A stretch of DNA of 64,000 bases, from assembly GCF_900114995.1 (NCBI RefSeq), contig NZ_FOUX01000006.1, positions 62,001 through 126,000 of the forward strand, written 5' to 3'. Of the stretch, positions 16,524-25,482 are shown piece by piece; the first letter of the stretch is position 1; every line of letters begins with the position of its first letter. The position numbers were made by a program, and so were the translations under genes. The notes below the pieces were generated by a model. The model did not search any database. It saw only the letters and a program-made list of their open reading frames with translations, and was not told the DNA's origin. This stretch comes from Chitinophaga sp. YR627. Its GTDB lineage: Bacteria > Bacteroidota > Bacteroidia > Chitinophagales > Chitinophagaceae.

Positions 16524-17022
16524 CCTTCAACGCCGTCAATGCTTCAGTCACATGTTTCGGCCCGTCTGTCAGGTTATTGAACACATATGTGATCACACCC
16601 TGCTGATCTACCACATACGTCACCCTGCCGGGAATAAACATCGTTTTCGGCACACCAAACAGCTTCCTTACTTTATTGCCTTTGTCAGCCAGTAATGTGA
16701 AGGGGAGTCTGTGATGCTCTGCAAAGCTTTTATGAGAAGCCACGTCGTCTCCGCTGATGCCGATCACTTTGGCGCCAAGACTGGTAAAATCTTCATAAGC
16801 ATCCCTGAATGAGCAGGCTTCTTTGGTACAGCCGCTGGTCTCGTCTTTGGGATAGAAGTAAATGATCAGTGGCTGTTTGCCAAGTACGGTGTTAATATCA
16901 AAGGTTTGACCATTCTGGTCCTGCAACTGGAAAGCCGGTATCTTATCACCGACTTTCAGCTGGCCCTGGGCTTTGCCGAAAAGAATCATAAATAGGATTA
17001 TAAGTATGGATCTGATGTTCAT
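16510..17022 (-). CDS. Peroxiredoxin, PrxQ/BCP type, probably exported
   Basis: This 170-residue thioredoxin-fold peroxidase has a conserved PKDETSGCTKEACSFRD motif with peroxidatic Cys65 and resolving Cys70, the CX4C spacing of PrxQ/BCP enzymes that reduce hydroperoxides. The first 20 residues form a signal-peptide-like segment (hydrophobic stretch then GKAQG), so it probably acts in the periplasm, unlike cytoplasmic Bcp. The last four codons lie in an AATTCCTAATT repeat. Confidence 0.9.
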   Translation of the reverse strand: MNIRSILIILFMILFGKAQGQLKVGDKIPAFQLQDQNGQTFDINTVLGKQPLIIYFYPKDETSGCTKEACSFRDAYEDFTSLGAKVIGISGDDVASHKSFAEHHRLPFTLLADKGNKVRKLFGVPKTMFIPGRVTYVVDQQGVITYVFNNLTDGPKHVTEALTALKEIRN

Positions 17023-17070
17023 TTTAATACGTTAGGGTAAATGTACGAAACAGAAAATACGCATGAAACT

Positions 17071-17100
17071 TTTGTTACCCGCTATTAATCATTATTTTTG
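17071..17100 (+). promoter_or_regulatory. Promoter of pyrR
   Basis: TTTG (17071-17074) and TATTTTTG (17093-17100) are 18 bp apart, a near-consensus Bacteroidota promoter. It ends 20 bp before the TTG start of pyrR. Confidence 0.75.
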
Positions 17101-17120
17101 GCCCTTTAAATCCGCAAACT

Positions 17121-17642
17121 TTGAAGACCATATTGAATGGTACGCAAGTGGCCATAACCGTAGACAGACTTTGTCACCAGTTGATTGAAAATCACCTGGA
17201 TTTTTCCCAGAGTGTGCTGATAGGCTTGCAGCCGAGAGGGATCTATCTGTCAGATCGGATCTATCACACCCTGAAAAAATTATTACCCGGAGTACATATC
17301 AATTACGGGAAACTGGACATCACCTTTTACAGGGATGATTTCAATACCGCTTTGCATGTACCCAATGAGACAACGATCGATTTCTCCCTGGAAAATAAAA
17401 AAGTGATCCTGGTGGACGACGTATTATATACCGGTCGCACTACCCGTTCCGCACTGGACGCCATGCTTGATTTTGGACGTCCTTCCGTAGTGGAACTGCT
17501 GGTACTGATCGATCGTCGTTTTACCCGTCAGTTGCCTATTCAGGCTGACTATACAGGCCGTACAGTAGACGCTATCATCTCTGAAAAGGTGAAAGTACGC
17601 TGGTCTGAACGCGATGGTAAAGACGAGGTCATCCTCGAATAA
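17121..17642 (+). CDS. pyrR: PyrR, pyrimidine operon regulator / uracil phosphoribosyltransferase homologue
   Basis: This 173-residue PRTase-fold protein is the usual PyrR length. The PRPP-binding loop VILVDDVLYTGRTTRSA (about 95-111) and QPRG (37-40) are typical. The start is TTG; no ATG or GTG precedes it in frame and the promoter ends 20 bp upstream. In Firmicutes PyrR controls pyr operons by attenuation and has weak uracil PRTase activity. Here pyrB follows 85 bp downstream with its own promoter, and I see no clear anti-terminator leader, so regulation by that mechanism is not shown. Confidence 0.9.
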   Translation: MKTILNGTQVAITVDRLCHQLIENHLDFSQSVLIGLQPRGIYLSDRIYHTLKKLLPGVHINYGKLDITFYRDDFNTALHVPNETTIDFSLENKKVILVDDVLYTGRTTRSALDAMLDFGRPSVVELLVLIDRRFTRQLPIQADYTGRTVDAIISEKVKVRWSERDGKDEVILE

Positions 17643-17687
17643 CTGATATAGATGGATGCGTCAGATTGTCCGCATCCTGATTTTGAT

Positions 17688-17719
17688 TTTGGGATTTGTA
17701 ATCAGGTCATTTATATTTG
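17688..17719 (+). promoter_or_regulatory. Promoter of pyrB
   Basis: TTTG (17688-17691) and TATATTTG (17712-17719) are 20 bp apart; the ATG is 8 bp downstream of the -7 box, giving an almost leaderless transcript. Confidence 0.7.
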
Positions 17720-17727
17720 CATCTTAA

Positions 17728-18669
17728 ATGTCATTATCAGTAAATCATCTTCTCGGAATTCGCGGTCTGCAGCGCCAGGATATTGAACTTATTTTCCAAA
17801 CAGCTGATCAGTTCAAAGAGGTTTTACAAAGACCGATCAAGAAAGTTCCTTCGCTCAGGGATACCACCATCGTTAATTTATTCTTCGAAAATTCAACCCG
17901 TACACGTATTTCATTTGAGCTCGCTGAAAAGAGGCTGGGCGCTGATGTGGTGAACTTCTCCGCATCCGGCTCTTCGGTTTCGAAAGGCGAAACGCTCATT
18001 GATACGGTGAACAATATCCTGTCCATGAAAGTGGATATGGTTGTAATGAGACACTCCGCCAGCGGAGCGCCTCACTTCCTTTCCAGGCATATTGATGTAC
18101 CTATCGTGAACGCGGGAGATGGTATCAACGAGCATCCCACGCAGGCTTTGCTCGATGCTTTCTCTATCAGGGAGCGCCTGGGTAGTGTGGCTGGAAAGAA
18201 GATCGCTATCTGCGGCGACATCATGCACTCCAGGGTAGCGCTTTCCAATATTTACTGCCTCAAGCAGTTAGGGGCAGAAGTAACAGTGGTTGGTCCGCCA
18301 ACCCTGATCCCAAAACACATGGAAGCCGCGCTCGGTGTAAATGTCAGCTACGATATCCGCGAAACACTGCAATGGTGTGATGTGGCGAACGTGCTGCGTA
18401 TACAGCTGGAAAGACAGAACACACCACTGTTCTCCTCCCTCCGGGAATATTCCCTGGCTTACGGGGTGAACAGAAAGCTGCTGGATAGTCTGCAGAAGGA
18501 AATCATCGTAATGCACCCAGGCCCGATCAATCGTGGTGTGGAGCTTGACTCAGATGTGGCTGACTCCGGTCATTCCATCATCCTGAATCAGGTAGAGAAT
18601 GGGGTAGCGGTACGTATGGCGGTACTGTATCTGCTGTCAGGCAAAAAGCCGGGAAAAGTAGTAGAATAA
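17728..18669 (+). CDS. pyrB: Aspartate carbamoyltransferase catalytic chain
   Basis: This 313-residue enzyme condenses carbamoyl phosphate and aspartate in pyrimidine synthesis. The carbamoyl-phosphate motif STRTR is at 56-60, HPTQALLDAF near 137, and HPGPINRGVEL near the C terminus. A regulatory pyrI gene is not adjacent. It shares its locus with pyrR. Confidence 0.97.
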   Translation: MSLSVNHLLGIRGLQRQDIELIFQTADQFKEVLQRPIKKVPSLRDTTIVNLFFENSTRTRISFELAEKRLGADVVNFSASGSSVSKGETLIDTVNNILSMKVDMVVMRHSASGAPHFLSRHIDVPIVNAGDGINEHPTQALLDAFSIRERLGSVAGKKIAICGDIMHSRVALSNIYCLKQLGAEVTVVGPPTLIPKHMEAALGVNVSYDIRETLQWCDVANVLRIQLERQNTPLFSSLREYSLAYGVNRKLLDSLQKEIIVMHPGPINRGVELDSDVADSGHSIILNQVENGVAVRMAVLYLLSGKKPGKVVE

Positions 18670-18690
18670 TTACACAACTAAAAAATAAGC

Positions 18691-18726
18691 AGGGTGAAGG
18701 GCTTCGGGCTTTTCACCCTTTTTTAT
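18691..18726 (+). terminator. Rho-independent terminator of pyrB
   Basis: Stem agggtgaa (18691-18698) / ttcaccct (18712-18719) with a GC-rich loop, followed by a TTTTTT tract. It also lies just past the 3' end of the convergent SusC gene. Confidence 0.85.
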
Positions 18727-18747
18727 GCGCTGGAAACGGGGTGTAAC

Positions 18748-21700
18748 TTAGAAGTTTGCATTCAGCCCCAGTGTAAAGGAGCGGAAGAAAGGATACTGAT
18801 AGCCTATATTGGTCGCCTGCTCCGGATCGAAATACCGGATCCGCATCCTGTTTACTTCCCATAGATCCTGTCCGGAGAAATACAGCCGCAGACTATTGAT
18901 CAGCGGATGGCTTCTGTTGAAATGGAAAGTATAGCCCACCTGCAGGTTTTTCAGGCGGATATAAGCCGCATTCATTACCCAGAAGGAACTTGGGGTCAGA
19001 TTCTGGTTATCGCCTGCATACAGCCTTGGAAAGTCAGCATTTTGATTGGTCGGCGTCCAGTGATCAGCATGGATCAGCCAGGGCTGCTGCCAGCCATCCA
19101 CAAAAGGCATGGCATATTTACCGGGTACCAGCATTTTTCTGGCGCCGATACCCTGGAAGAAGATAGAGAAATCAAATCCCTTGGAAGAGAAGCCGGCATC
19201 AAAGCCAAAGGAGTAACGCGGCTGGGAACTGCCCAGGTATACCAGGTCGCCATGGTCATCCTTTGTATGACTTCCACCGTCAATATTCCCGTCTTTATTC
19301 ATATCTACATACCTGATATCGCCGGGAGCGGTACTATTCCCCTGGTAGGCGTGACCGGTTACATCCAGGTTATTCTGGAAATATCCTGCTGCCTGGTAAC
19401 CAATAATGGCGTTGTAAGGTAGTCCGGTCAGTCCGCGGTTATTGCCACTCAGCCATGCGGTAGGACCATTGGCGCGTAAGATCTTATTCTGGTCGTCAAA
19501 GACATTGGCATTGACCCAGTAACTGAACGGTCCGCGGTTATCTCTCCAGCCAAGGTTCAGTTCCCATCCCCATGAACGTAATACTGCATTAAAGAAACGC
19601 GGCGCCAGCCAGTTCACTTCCGGGAAGGTCTGTTCCGCGATCTGCATACGTCCGTTGTGTTTCACAAAGTAGTCTGCATTGATATTCAGTCTGCCTTTGA
19701 AAAGCGTCAGGTCCAATCCGGCGTTGGTGGTGGAAACCGTCTCCCAGTTATTATTACCGGGTATATAGCGGTCATTGGGTTCAAAAGACATCAGCGGATA
19801 CGCTGCGGGACGTAATAGCTGGTCGCGGTAGTTGAAGTCATTCAGTCCGCTGCGCCAGTTAAAGTTCCCCAGCATCCCCCAGGAGGCGCGCAGTTTGAAT
19901 TCATCAAAGAAGGGAAAGGCTGCGGCAAACCATTTTTCATTGTTCAGTCGCCAACCAGCAGAGAAGGAAGGAAACAGGTGTTCCCGCTGCATTTCTTTCT
20001 GCTGTGTACTATTATAGCTGAGCTGTGAAGCAACAAGATTTGCTTCCAGTAAATAGCGGTCTTTGAAATTATAATTGATACGTGTAAACACAGAAGCCAG
20101 CGAACCAGCACCTTTGAAATGGAGCTGTGTTGTCTGCTCCGGATCGTTGAAGGAGAGCTGCGAAATTTCGTTTTCACTTAAATGTTCGGCTGTTCTTACA
20201 CGTTGGTGCTGATAGTGACTTTCATAGGCATATCCGCCGAGAATGTGTACAGTATTGGATTTGCCGGCAGAGAGGTCATAGTCTGCTAGTAATTGCAGAC
20301 TGTGCTGCACTTCCATCAGATAACCTCTCTTCAATGTATTCGGATCGTTGACGCTGTTCACGTATCCGTCTCCGTTATAGAAGTCGACCGTACGTTTTCC
20401 GAGTCCGTCATGTGTGGTGGTCAGCTGCGGACTATACACTGCTTTCAGCGTAAGTCCTTTATATAAATTCTCTGCTTTCAGGGTGAAAACCGCATCTGCA
20501 TAGGTGCTTTGTTCATCCCGTTTACCAGCGTCCTTTAACAGGGCATACCCATTGAAACCAGTGGTATAATGCCGGGTACCAGGTACGTATACCGGTACGT
20601 TGGCAGGCGACTGGTACAGGTAATTCAGCAGACCGTAATTACCATCTACACGCCAGCCGGGAGAGAGGGTATTGCTTTGTGCATACTGGAGACTTGTTTC
20701 CAGACTCAGTACGTCACTGAAACGGTTGTTGAGATTCGCCTGTATGTTTGTACGGGAGGTTTTATCAGAACCGGTATTGAAGAGGCCCTGACGGGAGAAT
20801 TGTCCGAAGGAGAGCAGATACTGGTGATCAGCATTCCCCCCTCTGGCACTGATATTATAGGTAGCGGTGGTACTGTTATTACGGGTGACGCTGTTCAGCG
20901 GATTGAAGTCGTCAAAGTAATTGAAATTCTGTGTACCATCGAATTTTGGCAGGAAGTTGACATTGGGATTTTTCAGCAGACTGATATCTTCATTCGTCCA
21001 TACGGGCGGGAGACCGGCATTGGCGGCTGCTTCGTTTGCAAGGGGAGCTGCCTGCCAGGAGTGCATCCGTTTAGGGAGGGAGATCGGCCTTTCGAAGCCA
21101 AACAGGCTGCTGTATTCAACCGCAATTTTACCAGGTTTACCTCTTTTGGTGGTGACGAGTACGACGCCACCGGCTGCCAGCGGACCATAAATAGAAGCTG
21201 CTGCCGCGTCTTTGAGTACGGAGATCGATTCAATATCGTTGGGATTGAGCAGGGTAATGGATCCGGGCGCACCGTCTATCAGTACGAGCGGTTCGCTATA
21301 GTTGCCGGAGGAAAGACCGCGGATCTGCAGGTTGAAACCTTCTTTACCCGGCTGACCGTTATTACGCGTTACCAGCAGACCGGGAGCAGTCCCCTGTAAG
21401 GCAGCCATGACGTTGGTGACGGGACGGCTTTTCAGGCGGCGACCTTCTACTTTGGTGATGGCGCCGGTGATATTGGCTTTTGTATGCAGACCATAACCGA
21501 TAATGACGAGGTCATTGAGGGTTTTGGTATCGCTTTGCAGAATGATCTCCAATGTTTTGCGATCCCGAAGGGTGATTTCCCTGGTTTCATAACCGATAAG
21601 AGAGAACTGGAGGACAGCCTGTCCGTTCGCTACGGGCATGCGGAAGCGCCCATTTTCGTTGGTACTGGCGCCGTTATGTGTATCTCTTTCACGGATAGAA

Positions 21701-22191
21701 ACACCCGCTAATGGACGTTCGCCATCGGTGATGAGGCCTGTGATGACATATTTCTCCGGTTCGGGACTGGTAGGGCGGTGTGTGATACCGGTAGCCACGG
21801 GTACCTCGGTGTCCGGATAGACGATGATCTGTTTATTACGGATTTCAAAAACGTAATTGGTGCCGGCAAATATGCGACGCAATACGCTTGTCAGCGGCTG
21901 TTGCTGTACCTGTAAGGATACGGAGCGGGCGTTATCGAGAACGGTGGAAGAGACTGCGAATGTGAGTCCGGTTTGTTTTTCTATGAGGCGGATGACCTGG
22001 CGCAGACTACCCCTGGATACTTTGAGTGTGACCTTTATGGAATCACCATCCTGGAAGTCGCTTAACTGAAGAGTAGGAGGGTTGGCATGGGATAAATAGG
22101 ATAATGAGACCCCCGCGCATACTAAAAAAAGTAGTATACACCAGCGTCTATAGTAAGTCGCCTTACGGAATGCCTGTATCTTAAACTGCAT
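18748..22191 (-). CDS. SusC/RagA-family TonB-dependent outer membrane receptor with STN domain
   Basis: This 1147-residue protein has an N-terminal signal segment, an STN (secretin/TonB N-terminal) domain (about 54-123) and a carboxypeptidase-regulatory-like domain (about 148-215). A TonB plug follows (about 235-355, including QIRGLSSGNYSEPLVLIDG), then a long beta-barrel ending in Phe. The STN domain usually couples such receptors to a FecR anti-sigma factor for surface signalling, and the FecR gene lies 14 bp upstream. SusC proteins import glycans or other large ligands, normally with a SusD partner. None is present here: pyrB lies just downstream in the opposite orientation. Confidence 0.93.
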   Translation of the reverse strand: MQFKIQAFRKATYYRRWCILLFLVCAGVSLSYLSHANPPTLQLSDFQDGDSIKVTLKVSRGSLRQVIRLIEKQTGLTFAVSSTVLDNARSVSLQVQQQPLTSVLRRIFAGTNYVFEIRNKQIIVYPDTEVPVATGITHRPTSPEPEKYVITGLITDGERPLAGVSIRERDTHNGASTNENGRFRMPVANGQAVLQFSLIGYETREITLRDRKTLEIILQSDTKTLNDLVIIGYGLHTKANITGAITKVEGRRLKSRPVTNVMAALQGTAPGLLVTRNNGQPGKEGFNLQIRGLSSGNYSEPLVLIDGAPGSITLLNPNDIESISVLKDAAAASIYGPLAAGGVVLVTTKRGKPGKIAVEYSSLFGFERPISLPKRMHSWQAAPLANEAAANAGLPPVWTNEDISLLKNPNVNFLPKFDGTQNFNYFDDFNPLNSVTRNNSTTATYNISARGGNADHQYLLSFGQFSRQGLFNTGSDKTSRTNIQANLNNRFSDVLSLETSLQYAQSNTLSPGWRVDGNYGLLNYLYQSPANVPVYVPGTRHYTTGFNGYALLKDAGKRDEQSTYADAVFTLKAENLYKGLTLKAVYSPQLTTTHDGLGKRTVDFYNGDGYVNSVNDPNTLKRGYLMEVQHSLQLLADYDLSAGKSNTVHILGGYAYESHYQHQRVRTAEHLSENEISQLSFNDPEQTTQLHFKGAGSLASVFTRINYNFKDRYLLEANLVASQLSYNSTQQKEMQREHLFPSFSAGWRLNNEKWFAAAFPFFDEFKLRASWGMLGNFNWRSGLNDFNYRDQLLRPAAYPLMSFEPNDRYIPGNNNWETVSTTNAGLDLTLFKGRLNINADYFVKHNGRMQIAEQTFPEVNWLAPRFFNAVLRSWGWELNLGWRDNRGPFSYWVNANVFDDQNKILRANGPTAWLSGNNRGLTGLPYNAIIGYQAAGYFQNNLDVTGHAYQGNSTAPGDIRYVDMNKDGNIDGGSHTKDDHGDLVYLGSSQPRYSFGFDAGFSSKGFDFSIFFQGIGARKMLVPGKYAMPFVDGWQQPWLIHADHWTPTNQNADFPRLYAGDNQNLTPSSFWVMNAAYIRLKNLQVGYTFHFNRSHPLINSLRLYFSGQDLWEVNRMRIRYFDPEQATNIGYQYPFFRSFTLGLNANF

Positions 22192-22205
22192 TTTCCTCCG
22201 GACGA

Positions 22206-23225
22206 CTAATAAATTTCTACAAGGCTATCTTTTTGTACGGCCTTTACCTGTAATGTTTTGGATAGAATGTCCAGAACCTCTGACAGAGATTCTTTATGGA
22301 AAGTAGCCAGCAGTTTTTTGTCTGCCAGACCTTCAGCAACTGTAATCTTTACTTTATAGTAATCTTCCAGTACATCAGCTACTTCGGAAAGCGGAGCGTC
22401 CACGAAAGTAAGCTGGCCCGTTTTCCAGGCGATTGGATTATTGTTCCGGTGATGACGGGTACTGATAGTCGTGCCAGCAAGCAGCATTTCTGCTTCTTCG
22501 CCGGGCGTGAGGACTACAGACTTCTTACCATTTTTATAGACGGCTTTCACTTTTCCGCTCTGTACGAAGACTTTGACGCCCTGTTTGGTCTCTTTTACAT
22601 CAAAAGAGGTACCCAGTACTTCAATGTCAACGTTTTTCAGGTGGACGGAGAAGGGCTTTTCCGGCATATGTTTTACATCTACGAAGACTTCACCCTGTTG
22701 TACAAATACATCCCTGCTGTTTTTCTCGAAATTGCGGGGGTATTTTACGCTGGTGTGGGCATTCAGATATAAACGGGTGCCGTCCGGCAGTAAAAGACTG
22801 TCTGTATTCTGAGCGGTTTGCTGCGCTATATATATTGGTTGGCGGTAGATGATAACTGCAGCTGCTATCACGATAGCTGCTGCTGCGGCTGCCCACCAGG
22901 TACGGGTTGACAGGGCTCTGACCTTTCCTTTGGCAGGAGCCTGTACGGTTTGCACCGGTTGTACGGGAGGCAGGGTAGCGGTTACGGCAGGTATGCCTGT
23001 AGCGCTAGCTGTCAGCTGTGCGTCCAGTAACTGCCATTGATGAGCGACATCGTAGGAAGCAGCAGTGGGCAATACTTCTCCCTGCCATAAAGCTTTCGTT
23101 TCCAGGAAGATATCCAGATTGGCAGCATCCAGCTGCAACCATTCATCCAGTGAACGTTTGTGCTCCTCATTCCCTGGTTCCTCCAGGTAGCGGATAACGA
23201 CATCGATATCAGGTTGCTGTTTCAT
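22206..23225 (-). CDS. FecR-family anti-sigma factor / signal transducer
   Basis: This 339-residue protein has an N-terminal cytosolic part with WLQLDAANLDIFLETK, one membrane helix (about 108-126, Ala/Ile/Val rich) and a periplasmic FecR domain (VQQGEVFVDVKHMPEKPFSV region). It passes a signal from the STN domain of the SusC receptor to the ECF sigma factor. The gene sits between the two: 147 bp after the sigma gene and 14 bp before susC. Confidence 0.93.
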   Translation of the reverse strand: MKQQPDIDVVIRYLEEPGNEEHKRSLDEWLQLDAANLDIFLETKALWQGEVLPTAASYDVAHQWQLLDAQLTASATGIPAVTATLPPVQPVQTVQAPAKGKVRALSTRTWWAAAAAAIVIAAAVIIYRQPIYIAQQTAQNTDSLLLPDGTRLYLNAHTSVKYPRNFEKNSRDVFVQQGEVFVDVKHMPEKPFSVHLKNVDIEVLGTSFDVKETKQGVKVFVQSGKVKAVYKNGKKSVVLTPGEEAEMLLAGTTISTRHHRNNNPIAWKTGQLTFVDAPLSEVADVLEDYYKVKITVAEGLADKKLLATFHKESLSEVLDILSKTLQVKAVQKDSLVEIY

Positions 23226-23371
23226 CTCTTAACATTAATACAATCAAAAATACCCTTACCATTAGTCTTTTTTAAAAAAACCTTTTGAGGGCGGTAATCT
23301 GTTCCTGTTGCCTTTACTATATAACTATATATATAGATAGTAAACAGATAATATAAAGGTAATGTTCCCGC

Positions 23372-23914
23372 TTACTGTTGGTTTAACAAACCGAGTCTGA
23401 TCTTTTTCAGTGCGGTGGTCAGGTGTGTATAGACCGTGTTGATGGAAATATTCAGTTGCTGGGAAATTTCGGTAGGAGATAATCCCTTGAACCGGCTCAT
23501 TTCAAATACCCGGCGGCATTGATCTGGCAATTTCTCAAGGATAGATAAATACTGGGCTTCCAATTCCTTATGTTCCAGCAGCAAATGTTCGACTGTAGAT
23601 TCCGTGGAAGTGAATTGCTGTTCTTTCGCATATTGTTGCTGTCTTTGCGCCTTTTTGATCCGGTTAAGACAAGTATTGACAGTTGCTCTGGCCAGATAAT
23701 GTTGTACAGGGGCACGTTCATCCAGGTTGTCAGCTGTGCGCCATAGATTCAGGAACACATCCTGCACAACATCCTGTGCTTCGTCCTGGTCACGCAGGTA
23801 TCGCAGGGCGATACTATACATGGAGGGTGAAAACTGATTGAATATGACTTCAAAAACCTGTTTATCCCTGTTCCGGACCCCATTAACTATATCTGTATTG
23901 TTGAGCGGCAGCAT
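23372..23914 (-). CDS. ECF RNA polymerase sigma factor, FecI-like Bacteroidota type
   Basis: This 180-residue sigma-70 family factor has region 2 with DEAQDVVQDVFLNLW and region 4 with LPDQCRRVFEMSRFKGLSPTEISQQL. It is the first gene of a sigma-fecR-susC unit and should direct transcription of the receptor operon when FecR is signalled. No separate promoter for fecR is evident. Confidence 0.93.
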   Translation of the reverse strand: MLPLNNTDIVNGVRNRDKQVFEVIFNQFSPSMYSIALRYLRDQDEAQDVVQDVFLNLWRTADNLDERAPVQHYLARATVNTCLNRIKKAQRQQQYAKEQQFTSTESTVEHLLLEHKELEAQYLSILEKLPDQCRRVFEMSRFKGLSPTEISQQLNISINTVYTHLTTALKKIRLGLLNQQ

Positions 23915-24297
23915 CCTGTAACTTATCTTTTCTAATCTTTTTTGTATTTGCTATTTGCAACGGACTAAAGTCGGCTATCAAAAACAGAACAAGGCAAAAT
24001 TAGTTTATTATATCAATTAATTAGCTAATTGACGGACCAACGGCGTTCAGAACCAGAGATTTCAGAAAGTTTAAAAATCAAATCCGCTACTGTAGCTGCT
24101 TTCCGCCGAATTTCCCTAAATGCTAAAAAAAAGACAACTTTTTTTTCTAAATGACTAATGGTAAGGTTCAAACTGGTTGTATTGTATATGTAGACAGTGA
24201 ACAAAAGCGGCACTTTGCAGGCGCCTGCTCAACAAGTGCGGTTTAAAGAGTTTTTTATAACCATTTCGATATTGTAAAAAACCTAAAACCAATTTGT
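23915..24297. other. Divergent intergenic region
   Basis: About 380 bp between the divergent sigma factor and the small secreted protein. The minus strand has TAATTTTG (23995-24002), matching TAnnTTTG, a candidate -7 box for the sigma operon. A perfect 12-bp palindrome gcaggcgcctgc lies at 24217-24228 with flanking cactt/aagtg pairs. I see no gene. Confidence 0.45.
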
Positions 24298-24612
24298 ATG
24301 AAAACGACAAAGTTTAGCCTATCGGCACTTGTCGCCATGGTAATTGGAGCATTGGCCTTCAATTCCTTTGACGGGGGAACCATCAGTGGCAAAGTGACGC
24401 CGGTAGACGGGGCAACGGAAGTCTGGGCTATCTCAGGCATGGATACGCTGAAAGCCCCCGTAACCGACGGCGCTTTTTCAGTACAGTCTGCTAAGGCAGG
24501 CTCCTATACCGTGATCATCGACGCTAAAGATCCTTATAAAGACGCCACCCTGAAAGACGTGAAAGTCGAAGACGGCAAAGTAACAGACCTGGGTGAAATA
24601 AAGCTGGATTAA
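24298..24612 (+). CDS. Small secreted protein with carboxypeptidase-regulatory-like domain
   Basis: This 104-residue protein has a signal peptide (about residues 1-22: KTTK then a hydrophobic core ending near ALAFNS). One small Ig-like/CarboxypepD regulatory domain (about 26-104) follows, with GTISGKVTP near its start and AGSYTVIIDA in the middle. Such domains act as surface or periplasmic modules; by itself the protein has no assigned activity. It is a monocistronic unit with a strong terminator. Confidence 0.7.
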   Translation: MKTTKFSLSALVAMVIGALAFNSFDGGTISGKVTPVDGATEVWAISGMDTLKAPVTDGAFSVQSAKAGSYTVIIDAKDPYKDATLKDVKVEDGKVTDLGEIKLD

Positions 24613-24673
24613 AACCGCTTTAGCGTTTAAACTTACAACTCCTAAGCATGATAGGAAAGTTGAGACCTGTAAC

Positions 24674-24709
24674 AACCGGCCGGCTCTTCTGGGCCGGTTT
24701 ATTTTTTTT
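24674..24709 (+). terminator. Rho-independent terminator
   Basis: Stem aaccggcc (24674-24681) / ggccggtt (24692-24699) followed by an 8-T run. Confidence 0.9.
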
Positions 24710-25072
24710 CTAAAAGTCTCGATAAGGAGTTGGATCAGCAAATCATCATAAATTCAGTCAACCCCGGGATCGGTTGTATCTATTGATGATCTATCAAGGC
24801 TGGCAGTCTCACATGGACTCATGAATGGCCTATATCTTCTGCGCACAAATCGTTTTTTTTTACACATACTGAAACTAAAGACTTATTTATCGACAGGCCA
24901 GTTTTTAGCTGTAATGACCATGTCCAGTCCGCTGCAATCTTCATATCCTTTTAAGCGGTTGTATCAATGATTGCCGCCGGATGACACCAACAAAAGCCAA
25001 ATTCCTCATTCCTGATTGTTAATTCCTAATTCCCCAGGCCCTATCTTTACGTTCTTCAGACTTTAATACGAC
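24710..25072. other. Intergenic region, no gene seen
   Basis: Frames here are short and lack protein character. Near the end lies an AATTCCTAATT-type repeat block at about 24998-25034, and TATCTTTA shortly before the DUF486 start is a weak -7-like match. Confidence 0.5.
24998..25034. repeat. AATTCCT-type repeat block
   Basis: It contains several ATTCCT units (attcctcattcctgatt, then taattcctaattcccc) like those at 16503 and 40590. Here it lies upstream of a gene rather than at a stop codon. Confidence 0.6.
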
Positions 25073-25402
25073 ATGCGTACAGTTATTCTTCTATTGATTT
25101 CCAACACATTCATGACCTTCGCCTGGTATGGCCACCTGAAATACGAAAATGTTCCGATCTGGAAAGTGATCCTCATCAGCTGGGGCATCGCCTTTTTCGA
25201 ATATTGCTTCATGGTGCCCGCTAACCGCTTTGGCGCACAGGAAGGTTTTACAGGGTTTCAGCTGAAAACAATCCAGGAAGTGATCACCCTGACAGTGTTC
25301 AGCCTTTTCGCCATCTTTATCCTGAAAGAACCGCTGCGCTGGAACTATCTCGTCTCTTTTCTCTTCATCCTCGGGGCCGTCTACTTCATGTTTAAGAAGT
25401 GA
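25073..25402 (+). CDS. DUF486 small multi-spanning membrane protein (DMT-like)
   Basis: This 109-residue protein has four hydrophobic segments (about 3-21, 28-46, 72-88, 91-107) and the conserved WYGHLKY and PANRFGAQEGFTGFQLK stretches of DUF486, a small-multidrug-resistance-like family. Transport function is inferred from fold only. The PIG-L gene follows 80 bp later with its own promoter element. Confidence 0.85.
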   Translation: MRTVILLLISNTFMTFAWYGHLKYENVPIWKVILISWGIAFFEYCFMVPANRFGAQEGFTGFQLKTIQEVITLTVFSLFAIFILKEPLRWNYLVSFLFILGAVYFMFKK

Positions 25403-25449
25403 TCTTTTTTCCTTTTATCACATTTTCTTTTACGGCTATATTTAATCGC

Positions 25450-25457
25450 TATTTTTG
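25450..25457 (+). promoter_or_regulatory. -7 promoter element, PIG-L deacetylase
   Basis: TATTTTTG matches TAnnTTTG, 25 bp upstream of the ATG at 25483. Confidence 0.55.
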
Positions 25458-25482
25458 GCCACTGTTTAACTAAGCAAAAGAA

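Noticed and set aside
20569..21399. 276-aa plus-strand frame inside the SusC gene
   Set aside because: It is antisense to a clear SusC reading frame and shows no recognisable domain.
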